Below, piece by piece: positions 42,678 through 50,606 of a DNA stretch of 64,000 nucleotides. A program made the translations under genes and the position numbers. Location: positions 876,191-940,190 of the forward strand of contig NZ_FNZG01000002.1 of assembly GCF_900109195.1 (NCBI RefSeq), in the 5' to 3' direction. Positions within the stretch are counted from its first letter, which is position 1, and each line of letters opens with the position of its first letter. This DNA is from Pseudooceanicola nitratireducens (GTDB taxonomy: Bacteria; Pseudomonadota; Alphaproteobacteria; Rhodobacterales; Rhodobacteraceae). The notes under the pieces are model-generated. The model was given only the letters and a program-made list of their open reading frames with translations. It was not told the origin of the DNA and did not search any database.

Positions 42678-43548
42678 GGTGCGTCTCCTTCAGTTGACCA
42701 AGGTAGATGGTCAGTATGCGCCGCTCCGTTTCGCTCAGGCGCTGTTCCCAAGCCGGCATCCAGCCTTGGCGGCCGTGGAAAATCGTATTAAAAATCGATT
42801 TTTCATCTCCGCCGTAGATCCAGTGCTCGTCTGTCAGATCGGGTGCCCCGAGGTCCTGAGACCCTGTGCCATCCTCGCCGTGACAGCTGGCGCAATTTTC
42901 CTCAAAGAGTGTGGCACCAGCAGCGAGCCGGTCCGCATTGATTTCTTCAGCTGGTCGGGACAGAGATTGCACGTAGTCGGCGGCAATGCGGATCTGTTCA
43001 CGGTCTAATAGGCCATCTCGCCCAAATGCCATCATCTGTGAAAAACGAGATTCAGGGTGTGGCGCATTGATGCCAACCCGGAGGGTTTCCAGAACCGTCT
43101 CATCGTCCGCTCCCCAGAGCCAGGCTTGATCCACGAGAGAGGGGTAGCCGGGACCGCCCTGAGCCTGCGCACCGTGGCACGCTGCACAGTTGTCACCGAA
43201 TAGGGCAGGGGCGGTTCGCTGGACATGAGCCATCAAGGTGGGGTCGGACCTGACCTCGTCCAGCGTCAACGAAGTTATGGGATCAGACCAGGAGGAGCGC
43301 TTGGCATCTGCTGCGGCGACTCGCGCTTCGACCTGTTGCCGTTGGTCCACGCCCAGAAGACCTTTGGTGTAGGTGTTTACCGTCGGCCAGGCGGGCATTA
43401 GGACCCAGTAGAACAACGCCCATACATGGGTCACAATGATGAAGAACCAGATCGCACGCGGCACGCGTGTATTGAGTTCGGTTATCCCGTTCCACTCGTG
43501 TCCCGTAGTCTGGTGGCCGGTCAACGGATCGCGTTCTTTCACCGACAT
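42667..43548 (-). CDS. ccoP: cbb3 cytochrome oxidase subunit III (di-haem)
   Basis: Membrane-anchored di-haem cytochrome c, 293 residues, that feeds electrons to the cbb3 catalytic subunit. Seen: one TM segment AIWFFIIVTHVWALFYWVLMP, haem sites CAACHG (about 123) and CASCHG (about 219), axial-Met regions SRFSQMMAFG and QGWMPAWEQRL. Starts inside the end of ccoQ (overlap 10 bases). Confidence 0.93.
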   Translation of the reverse strand: MSVKERDPLTGHQTTGHEWNGITELNTRVPRAIWFFIIVTHVWALFYWVLMPAWPTVNTYTKGLLGVDQRQQVEARVAAADAKRSSWSDPITSLTLDEVRSDPTLMAHVQRTAPALFGDNCAACHGAQAQGGPGYPSLVDQAWLWGADDETVLETLRVGINAPHPESRFSQMMAFGRDGLLDREQIRIAADYVQSLSRPAEEINADRLAAGATLFEENCASCHGEDGTGSQDLGAPDLTDEHWIYGGDEKSIFNTIFHGRQGWMPAWEQRLSETERRILTIYLGQLKETHHDD

Positions 43549-43709
43549 GGTCCGTCCTCATCGTCAAGGATACTGTTGGCGGCTCTCTCGAAGCGTTTGC
43601 CAAGAGAAGGCCAGAATGCGTAAGCTGCGATGCCGATCGAGAGGGTGAGTAGATAGAATAATCCGAAGGACTTGGCGATGACACTTGTCAGGTCGTGGGT
43701 GATATCCAT
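43539..43709 (-). CDS. ccoQ: cbb3 oxidase small subunit CcoQ
   Basis: 56-residue FixQ/CcoQ-type protein: MDITHDLTSVIAKSFGLFYL, a single hydrophobic helix, then FWPSLGKRFERAANSIL and an acidic end. It stabilises the oxidase. Lies 4 bases after ccoO in reading order and overlaps ccoP. ATG 43709 follows AAGGAG. Confidence 0.88.
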   Translation of the reverse strand: MDITHDLTSVIAKSFGLFYLLTLSIGIAAYAFWPSLGKRFERAANSILDDEDGPCR

Positions 43710-43713
43710 TGTG

Positions 43714-44490
43714 TCAATCTCCTTCCAGAGATCGGGTTTGCGAGGGCAAATCAGTCAGGCCGCCAAGGATCTGCAAATACGCGACGAGCGCATCCATCTC
43801 GGTAACGCGATCACGGCGGCCGTCAAAGAACCGCACGTTGGTGTCATCACCGAAACGCTGGAAAACCCCGTCGGCTGCCTCTGTTTCGGGACGGGCTTGG
43901 CCGCGTGCATCAATTGCCGCGTTGTCTATTTGATCCTCGGTGTATGGCACGCCGACTCTGCGTAGAGCATGCAGTCGAGCAGGAAGGCTCTCAACATCGA
44001 GCTCGTTCTCGAGAAGGAAAGCGTATTGCGGCATCACAGATTCCGGCACGACTGCCCGCGGATTGATAAGATGCTGGACCTGCCATTCGTCCGAAAATTT
44101 CTCACCGACGCGGGCCAGATCCGGGCCGGTGCGTTTGGAGCCCCAGAGCATGGGATGGTCATACTGTGACTCAACGGCCAGGGAATACGGGCCGTATCGA
44201 TCCACCTCGTCCTGGAGCGTTCGGATCATTTGACTATGGCAAGCATAGCACCCTTCTCGGATGTATATGTCGCGCCCAGCCTGTTCGAGAGGCGTATATA
44301 GCCGCATGTCCGGTGCTGCTTCGACAGTTTCGTCGATCGTGAACAACGGCGCAATTTCAACAAACCCTCCGACGCCAGCCGCAAGAATGATACCGACCGT
44401 TAACGCCATCGAGTGCCGCTCGGCGCGGTAGTGGGTTCGAGCTTGGAACTCGAACATTCGGGCGAAAGGAGAAAGGATTTTGCGAAACAT
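43714..44490 (-). CDS. ccoO: cbb3 cytochrome oxidase subunit II (mono-haem)
   Basis: Membrane-anchored cytochrome c, 258 residues from ATG 44490; the frame extends upstream into the ccoN end without similarity. Seen: TM helix ALTVGIILAAGVGGFVEIAPLFT, LEQAGRDIYIREGCYACHSQMIRTLQDE with haem motif CYACH, SKRTGPDLARVGEKFSDEW and Met-ligand PESVMPQYAFL. Second structural gene of ccoNOQP. Confidence 0.93.
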   Translation of the reverse strand: MFRKILSPFARMFEFQARTHYRAERHSMALTVGIILAAGVGGFVEIAPLFTIDETVEAAPDMRLYTPLEQAGRDIYIREGCYACHSQMIRTLQDEVDRYGPYSLAVESQYDHPMLWGSKRTGPDLARVGEKFSDEWQVQHLINPRAVVPESVMPQYAFLLENELDVESLPARLHALRRVGVPYTEDQIDNAAIDARGQARPETEAADGVFQRFGDDTNVRFFDGRRDRVTEMDALVAYLQILGGLTDLPSQTRSLEGD

Positions 44491-44494
44491 TCGA

Positions 44495-46147
44495 TTACTC
44501 CGCGACCGGCACGGCCGGTTCCGTGGCTTCCGATGGCGTTGGGTAGTCTCCTTCAGTTCGCTTTTGCGGGACATTACGGATTGTCAGGTAGACATTGATC
44601 GCCGCGAGGATTGCCCCTGCCAGAAATAGAGCACCACCAGCAGCACGGGCAACGTAGTAGGGATGCATAGCAACCAACGTGTCTGTGAAGGAGTAGGTAA
44701 GCGTCCCGCTTTCAGTGTAGGTGCGCCACATCAGCCCCTGGGTTATGCCACTGTTCCACATCGCGAAGACGTAAATGACCGTTCCTGCCAATGCGAGCCA
44801 GAAGTGCCATTCTACCAATTTCCAAGAATACATGGTTTCACGCTGCCAGAGGGTCGGCACAACTGCGTAAATTGAACCGAAAGTGATTAGCGCGACCCAA
44901 CCCATTGCACCAGCGTGAACATGGCCGACTGTCCAGTCGGTGTAGTGCGACAGAGAGTTGACTGCACGGACGGCCATGAACGAGCCTTCGAACGTCGACA
45001 GGCCGTAGAACACCGCAGCGACCATCATAAAGCGCAGCGTGGCGTCGTCTCGCACCTTGTGCCAAGCCCCATTGAGCGTCATCAGTGCATTTCCTGCGCT
45101 GGCCCAGCTGGGCACGAGCAGCATGACCGAGAAGGTCATGCCAAGGGTCTGCACCCACTGCGGAAGAGCGGTGTAGTGCAGATGATGCGACCCTGCCCAG
45201 ATATAGAAGAAAGTGATGCCCCAGAATGAGAGGATCGATAGCCGGTAGGAATAGATCGGCCGCTCAGCCCGTTTTGGCAAAAAGTAGTAGAGCATTCCCA
45301 GAAAGCCGGCTGTCAGGAAGAAGGCCACGGCGTTGTGACCATACCACCATTGAGTCATCGCATCCTGGACACCTGCAAAGGCGGAATAGCTCTTGGCGCC
45401 GGCGAAACTGGCAGGCACAGCAAGGTTGTTGACGATATGCAAGACTGCCACAACGAGTATGAAAGCCAGATAATACCAGTTGGCGACGTAGATGTGCGGC
45501 TCATTCCGTCGCGCGAGGGTTCTGATATAAAGCACGAAGTAGATGACCCAGACCACGACGAGCCAAAGGTCCGCATACCATTCGGGCTCGGCGTATTCCT
45601 TGGATTGAGTGACGCCCATGAGGTAGCCTGAAGCTGCTATCACGCAAAAAAGGTTGAAGCCGAGAAGAACGAACCAAGGAGCGACATGGCCAGCAAGTCT
45701 TGCGCGACTGGTGCGTTGCATGACGTGAAACGATGTCGCGATCAAAGCGTTGCCACCGAAGCCGAAGATTACACCAGACGTGTGCACTGGCCTGATACGC
45801 CCGAAGCTTGACCATGCTGCATCGAAGCGAAGGTCAGGCCAGGCCAACTGCGCTGCGACCCAGACTCCCATGCCCATCCCGATGACCGCCCATCCAAGCG
45901 ATATTAGCAGACCCACGCGCGTCGGGTCGTCGTAGTAATTTTCGGCTCTATCCTCGAGCGGTTCAGGGTCCTGTATTACACGAAGAACAGCAAGAAATAC
46001 GATCGCGCCCGCGAACATTACGATGGCACCGTGCGGTCCCATTGGGTCGCCGCTACCGGCGGCCGCCATCAGCAAACCTGCTAAAATGACCGCAATCGAA
46101 ATGGCAAGCGCCAACTGTCTTTCCGCGATTGTGAGGCGTTGCAGCAT
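44495..46147 (-). CDS. ccoN: cbb3 cytochrome oxidase catalytic subunit I
   Basis: Haem-copper oxidase subunit, 550 residues from ATG 46147, about 12-14 helices. Seen: SFGRIRPVHTSGVIFGFGGNAL with the low-spin haem His, QWWYGHNAVAFFLTAGFLG with a Cu-B ligand, SHHLHYTALPQWVQTLGM carrying the His pair, and the late SHYTDWTVGHVHAGAMGW haem-ligand block. Reduces oxygen at low concentration; C-family oxidases also reduce NO slowly. Position behind trHb3 and near nsrR suggests a specialised second copy. Confidence 0.95.
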   Translation of the reverse strand: MLQRLTIAERQLALAISIAVILAGLLMAAAGSGDPMGPHGAIVMFAGAIVFLAVLRVIQDPEPLEDRAENYYDDPTRVGLLISLGWAVIGMGMGVWVAAQLAWPDLRFDAAWSSFGRIRPVHTSGVIFGFGGNALIATSFHVMQRTSRARLAGHVAPWFVLLGFNLFCVIAASGYLMGVTQSKEYAEPEWYADLWLVVVWVIYFVLYIRTLARRNEPHIYVANWYYLAFILVVAVLHIVNNLAVPASFAGAKSYSAFAGVQDAMTQWWYGHNAVAFFLTAGFLGMLYYFLPKRAERPIYSYRLSILSFWGITFFYIWAGSHHLHYTALPQWVQTLGMTFSVMLLVPSWASAGNALMTLNGAWHKVRDDATLRFMMVAAVFYGLSTFEGSFMAVRAVNSLSHYTDWTVGHVHAGAMGWVALITFGSIYAVVPTLWQRETMYSWKLVEWHFWLALAGTVIYVFAMWNSGITQGLMWRTYTESGTLTYSFTDTLVAMHPYYVARAAGGALFLAGAILAAINVYLTIRNVPQKRTEGDYPTPSEATEPAVPVAE

Positions 46148-46148
46148 C

Positions 46149-46331
46149 CTATAGTTTCTCCTCGTCCGGGCGTGCCGTCGGCAGAAGAGGGCGGTCTTCG
46201 CTTTGAAGTATTCGCTGTGCATCGCCCTGTGGGTCGTCGTATTGCCCGTTGTTCAGCGTCCAGAAGAAAGTCAGTAAACCGACGGCTCCCATCGCCATCG
46301 TCAACGGGATGAGCAGGTAGAGAATTGTCAT
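46149..46331 (-). CDS. ccoS: cbb3 oxidase maturation protein CcoS
   Basis: 60-residue protein with one helix and polar tail: MTILYLLIPLTMAMGAVGLLTFFWTLNNGQYDDPQGDAQRIL. CcoS is needed for haem and copper insertion into CcoN. Placed before ccoN (1-base gap), whereas it usually follows ccoGHI; ccoG, ccoH and ccoI are not in this window. Confidence 0.9.
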   Translation of the reverse strand: MTILYLLIPLTMAMGAVGLLTFFWTLNNGQYDDPQGDAQRILQSEDRPLLPTARPDEEKL

Positions 46332-46395
46332 ACTGGTGCTCCTTTCCTTCGCCCTGACGCAAAGCGATCGGGCAATGCGCTCGACTGCGGTCTTG

Positions 46396-46773
46396 TCACA
46401 CGTCAGTGCTTTTCAGCCGTTGCGTAAGATATTCCCGAAGAACCACAGCCTGATTGTGATCGCGGTCTTTTGCAGCGTAGAGCAGAATGACCGGTCCTTT
46501 TCGACACCAGTCCAGGCACTCGCCTACTGCGTCTCGGTTATCTGCGAGTTCATGGAGGTAGCGATTTCGAAATTCGCCCCACTTTTCCCGGTCGTGGTCG
46601 AACCACTTCCTTAGGTTTGCGCTCGGGGCTACATTCTTGATCCAGGCATCGATCGAGAGTTCGTCCTTCGAAACACCTCGCGGCCATATGCCATCGACCA
46701 ATAGACGTGCACATGAGTTGTCTACTGGTGTATCGTAAACACGCTCTATCGAAATTCTTGCGGTTTCAACCAT
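46396..46773 (-). CDS. DUF488 family protein (YeaO-like)
   Basis: 125 residues from ATG 46773, which overlaps the haemoglobin gene stop by 8 bases; a longer frame exists but is a shadow of it. Seen: VDGIWPRGVSKDELSIDAWIKNVAPSANLRKWFDHDREKWGEF, the family hallmark, and VILLYAAKDRDHNQAVVL. Function unknown; the family is often beside globin and NO/nitrite-stress genes. Confidence 0.87.
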   Translation of the reverse strand: MVETARISIERVYDTPVDNSCARLLVDGIWPRGVSKDELSIDAWIKNVAPSANLRKWFDHDREKWGEFRNRYLHELADNRDAVGECLDWCRKGPVILLYAAKDRDHNQAVVLREYLTQRLKSTDV

Positions 46774-47227
46774 TGTCAGCTCGCGAAAGGCTGGGCACGC
46801 CATCACGATCGGCATCTTGGATGGCCATATTCAGAGATCGTGCTATCCGCTCGGCCCGTTCTATGACGTGCGCGGCCCCGGCGGGTGGACAGACTTCTAC
46901 TGCGGTTTCGCGGAAAAGGCTGAGCCAGCGTTCAAAGTGGCTCCAGCGGACTGGGAGCCCGATGTGCTTGGGAACCGGCGCGCCATGGTAGCGCCCCGTC
47001 ATCAGGGCTACTGATGACCAGAACGCTGTCATTCGGTCGAGGTGTGGTTCCCAATCGACAATGCGACTTTCGAAGATGGGACCCAGTTGGGCGTCGGATC
47101 TGACCTTCGCGTAGAACGCTTGAACAAGTTCGTGCAAGACCGCTTCGTCCAGTCCAGTTTCGGCGTGAAGTCGGGCCGTCATGGCTGGTCGCATCGATGG
47201 GACAGGGGATGTCTGTGCATGTGCCAT
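46766..47227 (-). CDS. Group III truncated haemoglobin
   Basis: 2-on-2 globin of 153 residues. Seen: AVLHELVQAFYAKVRSDAQLGPIFE, HLDRMTAFWSSVALMTGRYHGAPVPKHIGLP and proximal His in WSHFERWLSLFRETAVEVC. Such proteins are induced by NO or low oxygen and act in NO or peroxynitrite handling. A candidate NsrR operator lies 47 bp upstream. It heads the minus-strand series trHb3-DUF488-ccoSNOQP-DUF2189, whose gaps are small enough to be one transcript. Confidence 0.9.
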   Translation of the reverse strand: MAHAQTSPVPSMRPAMTARLHAETGLDEAVLHELVQAFYAKVRSDAQLGPIFESRIVDWEPHLDRMTAFWSSVALMTGRYHGAPVPKHIGLPVRWSHFERWLSLFRETAVEVCPPAGAAHVIERAERIARSLNMAIQDADRDGVPSLSRADNG

Positions 47228-47273
47228 CCAAATGCATCCTTGATTGCCTTTGCCTTAACGGAGTATGTGCTTT

Positions 47274-47296
47274 AATAGGTATTGTAAATACCAATT
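47274..47296. promoter_or_regulatory. Candidate NsrR operator (trHb3 / DUF6522)
   Basis: Near-perfect 23-bp palindrome; central TAGGTATTGTAAATACC between AA and AATT. Only two mirror pairs of positions fail. Resembles the known 11-1-11 NsrR design with an AT-rich core and shares 17 of 23 positions with the site upstream of nsrR. Lies in the divergent spacer, 47 bp from the haemoglobin start, 76 bp from the DUF6522 start. Confidence 0.65.
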
Positions 47297-47371
47297 TGTT
47301 GGCGCAGGCCGAGGCGAAAGCGCACAGGCGGATCCTCTCTGAGCCGGAGTGTGGTGCAAGCGAGGCTGGAA

Positions 47372-47641
47372 ATGAGTGAAGTGTCGTTGTCCGCAGAAGG
47401 ATATGTGGTTGATGCGCAGCTTTTGGCGCATGCTTTTGGGGTGTCGTTAGAGGCGGTGCGGGCCGAGATGCGTGATGGAATGATCACCAGCCGTTGCGAG
47501 ACCGGTGTCGGCACAGACGAGGGACGTTCCAGGATGACGTTCTACCGAGGTGACCGGGCATTCCGCATCGTCGTTTCAACGGATGGAACGGTGTTGTCGA
47601 GAAGCACCTTTCCAGTCGTGCCGTCCAGGGGCGAACAGTGA
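47372..47641 (+). CDS. DUF6522-family small protein
   Basis: 89 residues from ATG 47372. Seen: AEGYVVDAQLLAHAFGVSLEAVRAEMRDGMITSRCETGVGTDEGRSRMTFYRGDRAFRIVV, the pattern of small proteins found beside cbb3 and denitrification genes. The ITSRCETG segment with its single Cys is the conserved part. Divergent from trHb3 and sharing its operator. Function unknown. Confidence 0.75.
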   Translation: MSEVSLSAEGYVVDAQLLAHAFGVSLEAVRAEMRDGMITSRCETGVGTDEGRSRMTFYRGDRAFRIVVSTDGTVLSRSTFPVVPSRGEQ

Positions 47642-47647
47642 ACCTTG

Positions 47648-47676
47648 TTGACAACCCGACTTTCAGATTGAAGCAT
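47648..47676 (+). promoter_or_regulatory. Promoter of leader A
   Basis: TTGACA at 47648-47653, 17-bp spacer, AAGCAT at 47671. The same TTGAC hexamer stands at the same distance (35-36 nt) before the homologous leader B near 50786-50791. Confidence 0.45.
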
Positions 47677-47683
47677 GTCCGTC

Positions 47684-47835
47684 ATGATCAAGTTTGAGAT
47701 CATTTTTCGGTTTCTGCTTCTGAACCGCCCGTAACCCCGGGCGGTCTGTGTTGTTCTGATCTGAACGACCACCCGGGGATTTCTCAAGAACCTCCACTGA
47801 GAAACCGGGGTTTTGCGCCCCGAGCGGGGACGCAA
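47684..47835 (+). ncRNA. Structured 5' leader A of rnk-like gene
   Basis: About 150 nt before the 47836 gene, nearly identical at its start to the leader of the 50151-50606 gene. Contains hairpin 1 ACCGCCCG/CGGGCGGT (47724-47731 with 47738-47745) and hairpin 2 TTTCTCA-11 nt-TGAGAAA (47780-47786 with 47798-47804), framed by CGGGG (47774-47778) and CCCCG (47818-47822) next to the ribosome site. A 16-codon open frame ending NRP sits at 47684-47734. The matching stem in leader B has another sequence but keeps pairing, so RNA structure is conserved. Confidence 0.65.
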
Positions 47836-48297
47836 ATGACACTTCCGATACACGTTACGAATTCCCTAAGATCGCAGAACGTTGATACTTCTCGTCGAGA
47901 AGAGGACGTCTGGCTCACAGTAACCGACCAGTTTAATATCAGGCAGTTTTTGGCTTTTGCCGATACAGGGCGCATCACATATCCTTGCCAGCTGATCCAA
48001 TTGCTACGTCGAAAGCTGTCGGTCGCGCGTTGCGCCGACAATCCTGCACCTGGAAATTTGGCAACCATTGGTAGGCAAGTCAGATATAGTTTGGATGGCT
48101 TGCGTGTTTGCAACGGCCTCCTGGCTGTCGGCCTTATAAGTTCAGTTGGTGAGGTTCCGATCCACTCTATGGCGGGAGCAACGCTGATAGGTATGTCCGT
48201 CGGTCAATCCGCGACATTTTTGGGTTCGAGCGGGGTTACTCGAACAATAACCCTAATCGAAGTCTCCAGCTGCCATCTGAGGTCGACGAGTGCATAG
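47836..48297 (+). CDS. GreA/GreB C-terminal-like (Rnk-type) protein
   Basis: 153-residue protein with an N-terminal helical part and an FKBP-like GreA/B C-terminal fold: NLATIGRQVRYSLDGLRVCNGLLAVG and SMAGATLIGMSVGQSATFLG, where the LIG-x-x-x-G-x-x-A pattern is typical of Rnk/GreA. It aligns best with the 50151-50606 gene and shares its leader. Proteins of this group bind RNA polymerase; Rnk of E. coli influences nucleoside diphosphate kinase levels. Its 3' end overlaps the convergent mscS gene by 45 bp. Confidence 0.75.
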   Translation: MTLPIHVTNSLRSQNVDTSRREEDVWLTVTDQFNIRQFLAFADTGRITYPCQLIQLLRRKLSVARCADNPAPGNLATIGRQVRYSLDGLRVCNGLLAVGLISSVGEVPIHSMAGATLIGMSVGQSATFLGSSGVTRTITLIEVSSCHLRSTSA

Positions 48298-49272
48298 CTT
48301 TGGTTTTTCGCCATGCGATGCTTCTGATCGCGCTTTCTGGCTTTGGTTGACCTTGAATAGTTTGGTCAGCTCTGTCGTAAGCGCGACACCGCTTTCAAAA
48401 TCCTCCGATGAACCAGCTAACTCGACATTCATAGATGGAGCCGGCACTCTTGCTCGCCTCAAGACCTTGTCCACATAAGAAAGAACTTCGTCGCGACTGT
48501 CGGCATCAGTCTCAAATTTCGTCAGCCAGAACCGCAGCGCATACGTCGTCGTAACCGGCCCAAGTTCCACTACCTTCACGTCGGGTGCAGGCTCTGACTT
48601 AATGAGCTTCGCTGAAGCGGTGGCTTCCAGCAGCAGGCCCTTCGCTATTTCTACGGAAACCACCCGCGACAGCTTGACCAAGACATGTGCTCGGTATTGC
48701 GGCTTGGGTGCCGAGTAGTTCGTAATACGCCGCCGAGCGATCTGACTGTTAGGTAGGATGACGTAGGTTGAATCAAGAGTAAGCAACCTGGTCGTTCGCC
48801 ATCCTATCTCGATGACTCGTCCGCGAGCAGCTTCATCGATGTCCACCCAATCGCCGATCCTGTATGGGCCTTCGATGCCAAGTGCGACCCCTGACAAGGT
48901 GTCTGCCACGACGTTCCTGACAGCGAACCCGAGCACGGCCAGTATAAGGCTTGATCCAGCAAGTGCGCCGACTAATCCTTGTTCCAGCATGGATGCAGCT
49001 GATGCGAAGAGAGCGGCAAAGAAGAAAAGAACCGCCATCAAGTCTTTGAATAGTTTTGGGTAGGGGCGATTTTGTGAGCGTCCGTGATCCATGGCAAAGC
49101 CGAAAATACGACTGCCGAACCACGCTACGCCGATATAGGTCAGTAGTGAACCGGCGGTTTCAACGCGGAAACCGAGGTATGGTTCTACTTCATGACGATA
49201 GATCCCGATGAGCACACCGCTGGTCATGATGCCAAGTGGCCATGTGAATCTGCGCGCGATGGACCAGATCAT
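48253..49272 (-). CDS. Small-conductance mechanosensitive channel (MscS family)
   Basis: Inner-membrane tension-gated channel, 339 residues from ATG 49272 (AAGGAG upstream). Seen: three to four TM helices, the pore helix and beta domain ALAGSSLILAVLGFAVRNVVADTLSGVALGIEGPYRIGDWVDIDEAARGRVIEIGWRTTRL, and VILPNSQIARRRITNYS. The start overlaps the stop of the zinc-ribbon gene (AATGA), so they are co-translated. Confidence 0.9.
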   Translation of the reverse strand: MIWSIARRFTWPLGIMTSGVLIGIYRHEVEPYLGFRVETAGSLLTYIGVAWFGSRIFGFAMDHGRSQNRPYPKLFKDLMAVLFFFAALFASAASMLEQGLVGALAGSSLILAVLGFAVRNVVADTLSGVALGIEGPYRIGDWVDIDEAARGRVIEIGWRTTRLLTLDSTYVILPNSQIARRRITNYSAPKPQYRAHVLVKLSRVVSVEIAKGLLLEATASAKLIKSEPAPDVKVVELGPVTTTYALRFWLTKFETDADSRDEVLSYVDKVLRRARVPAPSMNVELAGSSEDFESGVALTTELTKLFKVNQSQKARSEASHGEKPKLCTRRPQMAAGDFD

Positions 49273-49493
49273 TGCACCAACTCCTTTGCCAACCGGGATG
49301 GACGCTGCTTGCGGCAAGAAAGACAGACAGCAGAAGTCGTCGGTTGAACAGTAGTCTCTCCGCATCTCACACAGAGATGCCCAGTTCTGGTGCTGGGAAC
49401 TCGTAGAGGGTGGTGGCAACTCGGGCAGCGCGTGGCGGCGGCACGCGGCACGGATTCCTTACAAGCGGGGCAGGTGTTTGGTAGGAAGCGCAT
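49269..49493 (-). CDS. Small double zinc-ribbon protein
   Basis: 74 residues from ATG 49493: MRFLPNTCPACKESVPRAAA, CPSC, CVRCG and CLSC form four CxxC pairs, enough for two zinc ribbons. The longer frame to 49607 has no similarity. The stop overlaps the mscS start. Not a known regulator; zinc-ribbon proteins often mediate protein or nucleic-acid contacts. Confidence 0.7.
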   Translation of the reverse strand: MRFLPNTCPACKESVPRAAATRCPSCHHPLRVPSTRTGHLCVRCGETTVQPTTSAVCLSCRKQRPSRLAKELVQ

Positions 49494-49642
49494 TATGACA
49501 CTCTTGTCGTTCCGTTCTTGGTAGGGCGTGCAGTCACACGCGAATTCCGACCCGGAAGGAGTGTCAGCGTGGCTAATGCCGCTGGAACCTCCCTCCGGGC
49601 GCGACATGCGCGTCGTTCAGCCCTCTCGCCTGATGTCGCATC

Positions 49643-50083
49643 TCAGCCCTCATTCGGTGCTGCACAGGCAACATCCGCCACGTTCAAAATTGACAGTTCC
49701 CGGACCTCGCCCGAGCGGGTCTGCCAGGCGAACTTGGCACCTTGGGCGAGGCCAATGAGAGCGACTCCAATGGGGGTCATCACGGATATCTTTCCAACCG
49801 AGATGTCGGCGTCTTCGGGATATACGGGCGTAACCGTTTTCTCTTCGCCGGTTGTTTCGTCGCGATACGTGACGTTTCGGCCAATTGCGACGACATCATT
49901 CGGCACCTTCCGTGTTGGAACGATGCGAGCTCGACCCAGCTCGTCCAGCAGTAGGTCCGCAATCATCGGATTGCGGGAATAAGCGGCTTCAGCCATGGCT
50001 TCGAGTCGGCTCAGTGTCCTCTCATCAAGGACGACTTTGGGTCTGCGAGATGTTGCAGTCTTCGTTCTCAGAGGTTTGTTCAT
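49643..50083 (-). CDS. rnk: Nucleoside diphosphate kinase regulator Rnk
   Basis: 146 residues: basic N-terminus, RPKVVLDERTLSRLEAMAEAA, LLDELGRARIVPTRKVPNDVVAIGRNVTYRDETTGEEKTVTPVYPEDADISVGKISVMTPIGVALIGLAQGAKFAW, the full Rnk/GreA-like profile. AGGAGAAACCA precedes ATG 50083. Second gene after the 50151-50606 paralogue, 67 bp apart. Confidence 0.87.
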   Translation of the reverse strand: MNKPLRTKTATSRRPKVVLDERTLSRLEAMAEAAYSRNPMIADLLLDELGRARIVPTRKVPNDVVAIGRNVTYRDETTGEEKTVTPVYPEDADISVGKISVMTPIGVALIGLAQGAKFAWQTRSGEVRELSILNVADVACAAPNEG

Positions 50084-50150
50084 TGGTTTCTCCTTCGCCG
50101 CGACAGAGATGTGCGGAGTCTGAAAATTGGTTCTTCTAATACTATCTGGA

Positions 50151-50606
50151 TCAGGTCGCGTTTGGACTGACGTCGAGCACGACCACTGTGTCGATCTGGC
50201 CGTCTTCCCGAAGCAGGGGGACCTTTTGGAGGGCCCGCATGCCGATAAGCGTAGCTCCCAACAGAGATGTGACGAGAATGTTTCCCGGGTGCGGGAGTGG
50301 GTCCAGACTTAGGACGCCGCTACGGGCACCCTCTCCGCTGATCATGTAGGATACCAGTCGACCTGAAATGGCCAGATCCGATGGGACAGGCTCGTCGACA
50401 TGCGCCGAAATCCTGAGCTTGTGTCGCAGAAAGCCCTGGAGCATCGGTGGGTTTGCGGCGAAGCGCGTCCCCTGTGTGTCAAGCAAGGTCTGAATCCCAC
50501 GTCTGTCCTTGGTTGTCAGGAAATACCCCCGACGGCTCGTGGCACGACGCACACGTTGGCGAAAAGTCTCATAGTGGCTCGGCTTGGGTATGGGGGCGTT
50601 GAACAT
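50151..50606 (-). CDS. GreA/GreB C-terminal-like (Rnk-type) protein
   Basis: 151 residues. N-terminal TFRQRVRRATSRRGYFLTTKDRRGIQTLLD, C-terminal GreA-type PSDLAISGRLVSYMISGEGARSGVLSLDP, then HPGNILVTSLLGATLIGMRALQKVPLL. GGGAGAA stands before ATG 50606 at the end of the folded leader. Paralogue of the 47836-48297 protein with the same leader and promoter. Probably stress or growth-phase modulation of transcription. Confidence 0.77.
   Translation of the reverse strand: MFNAPIPKPSHYETFRQRVRRATSRRGYFLTTKDRRGIQTLLDTQGTRFAANPPMLQGFLRHKLRISAHVDEPVPSDLAISGRLVSYMISGEGARSGVLSLDPLPHPGNILVTSLLGATLIGMRALQKVPLLREDGQIDTVVVLDVSPNAT

Noticed and set aside
46332-46395. Possible FNR box before ccoS (CTGACGCAAAGCGATC)
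   Set aside because: Halves do not form a proper TTGAT-N4-ATCAA repeat; too degenerate to report.
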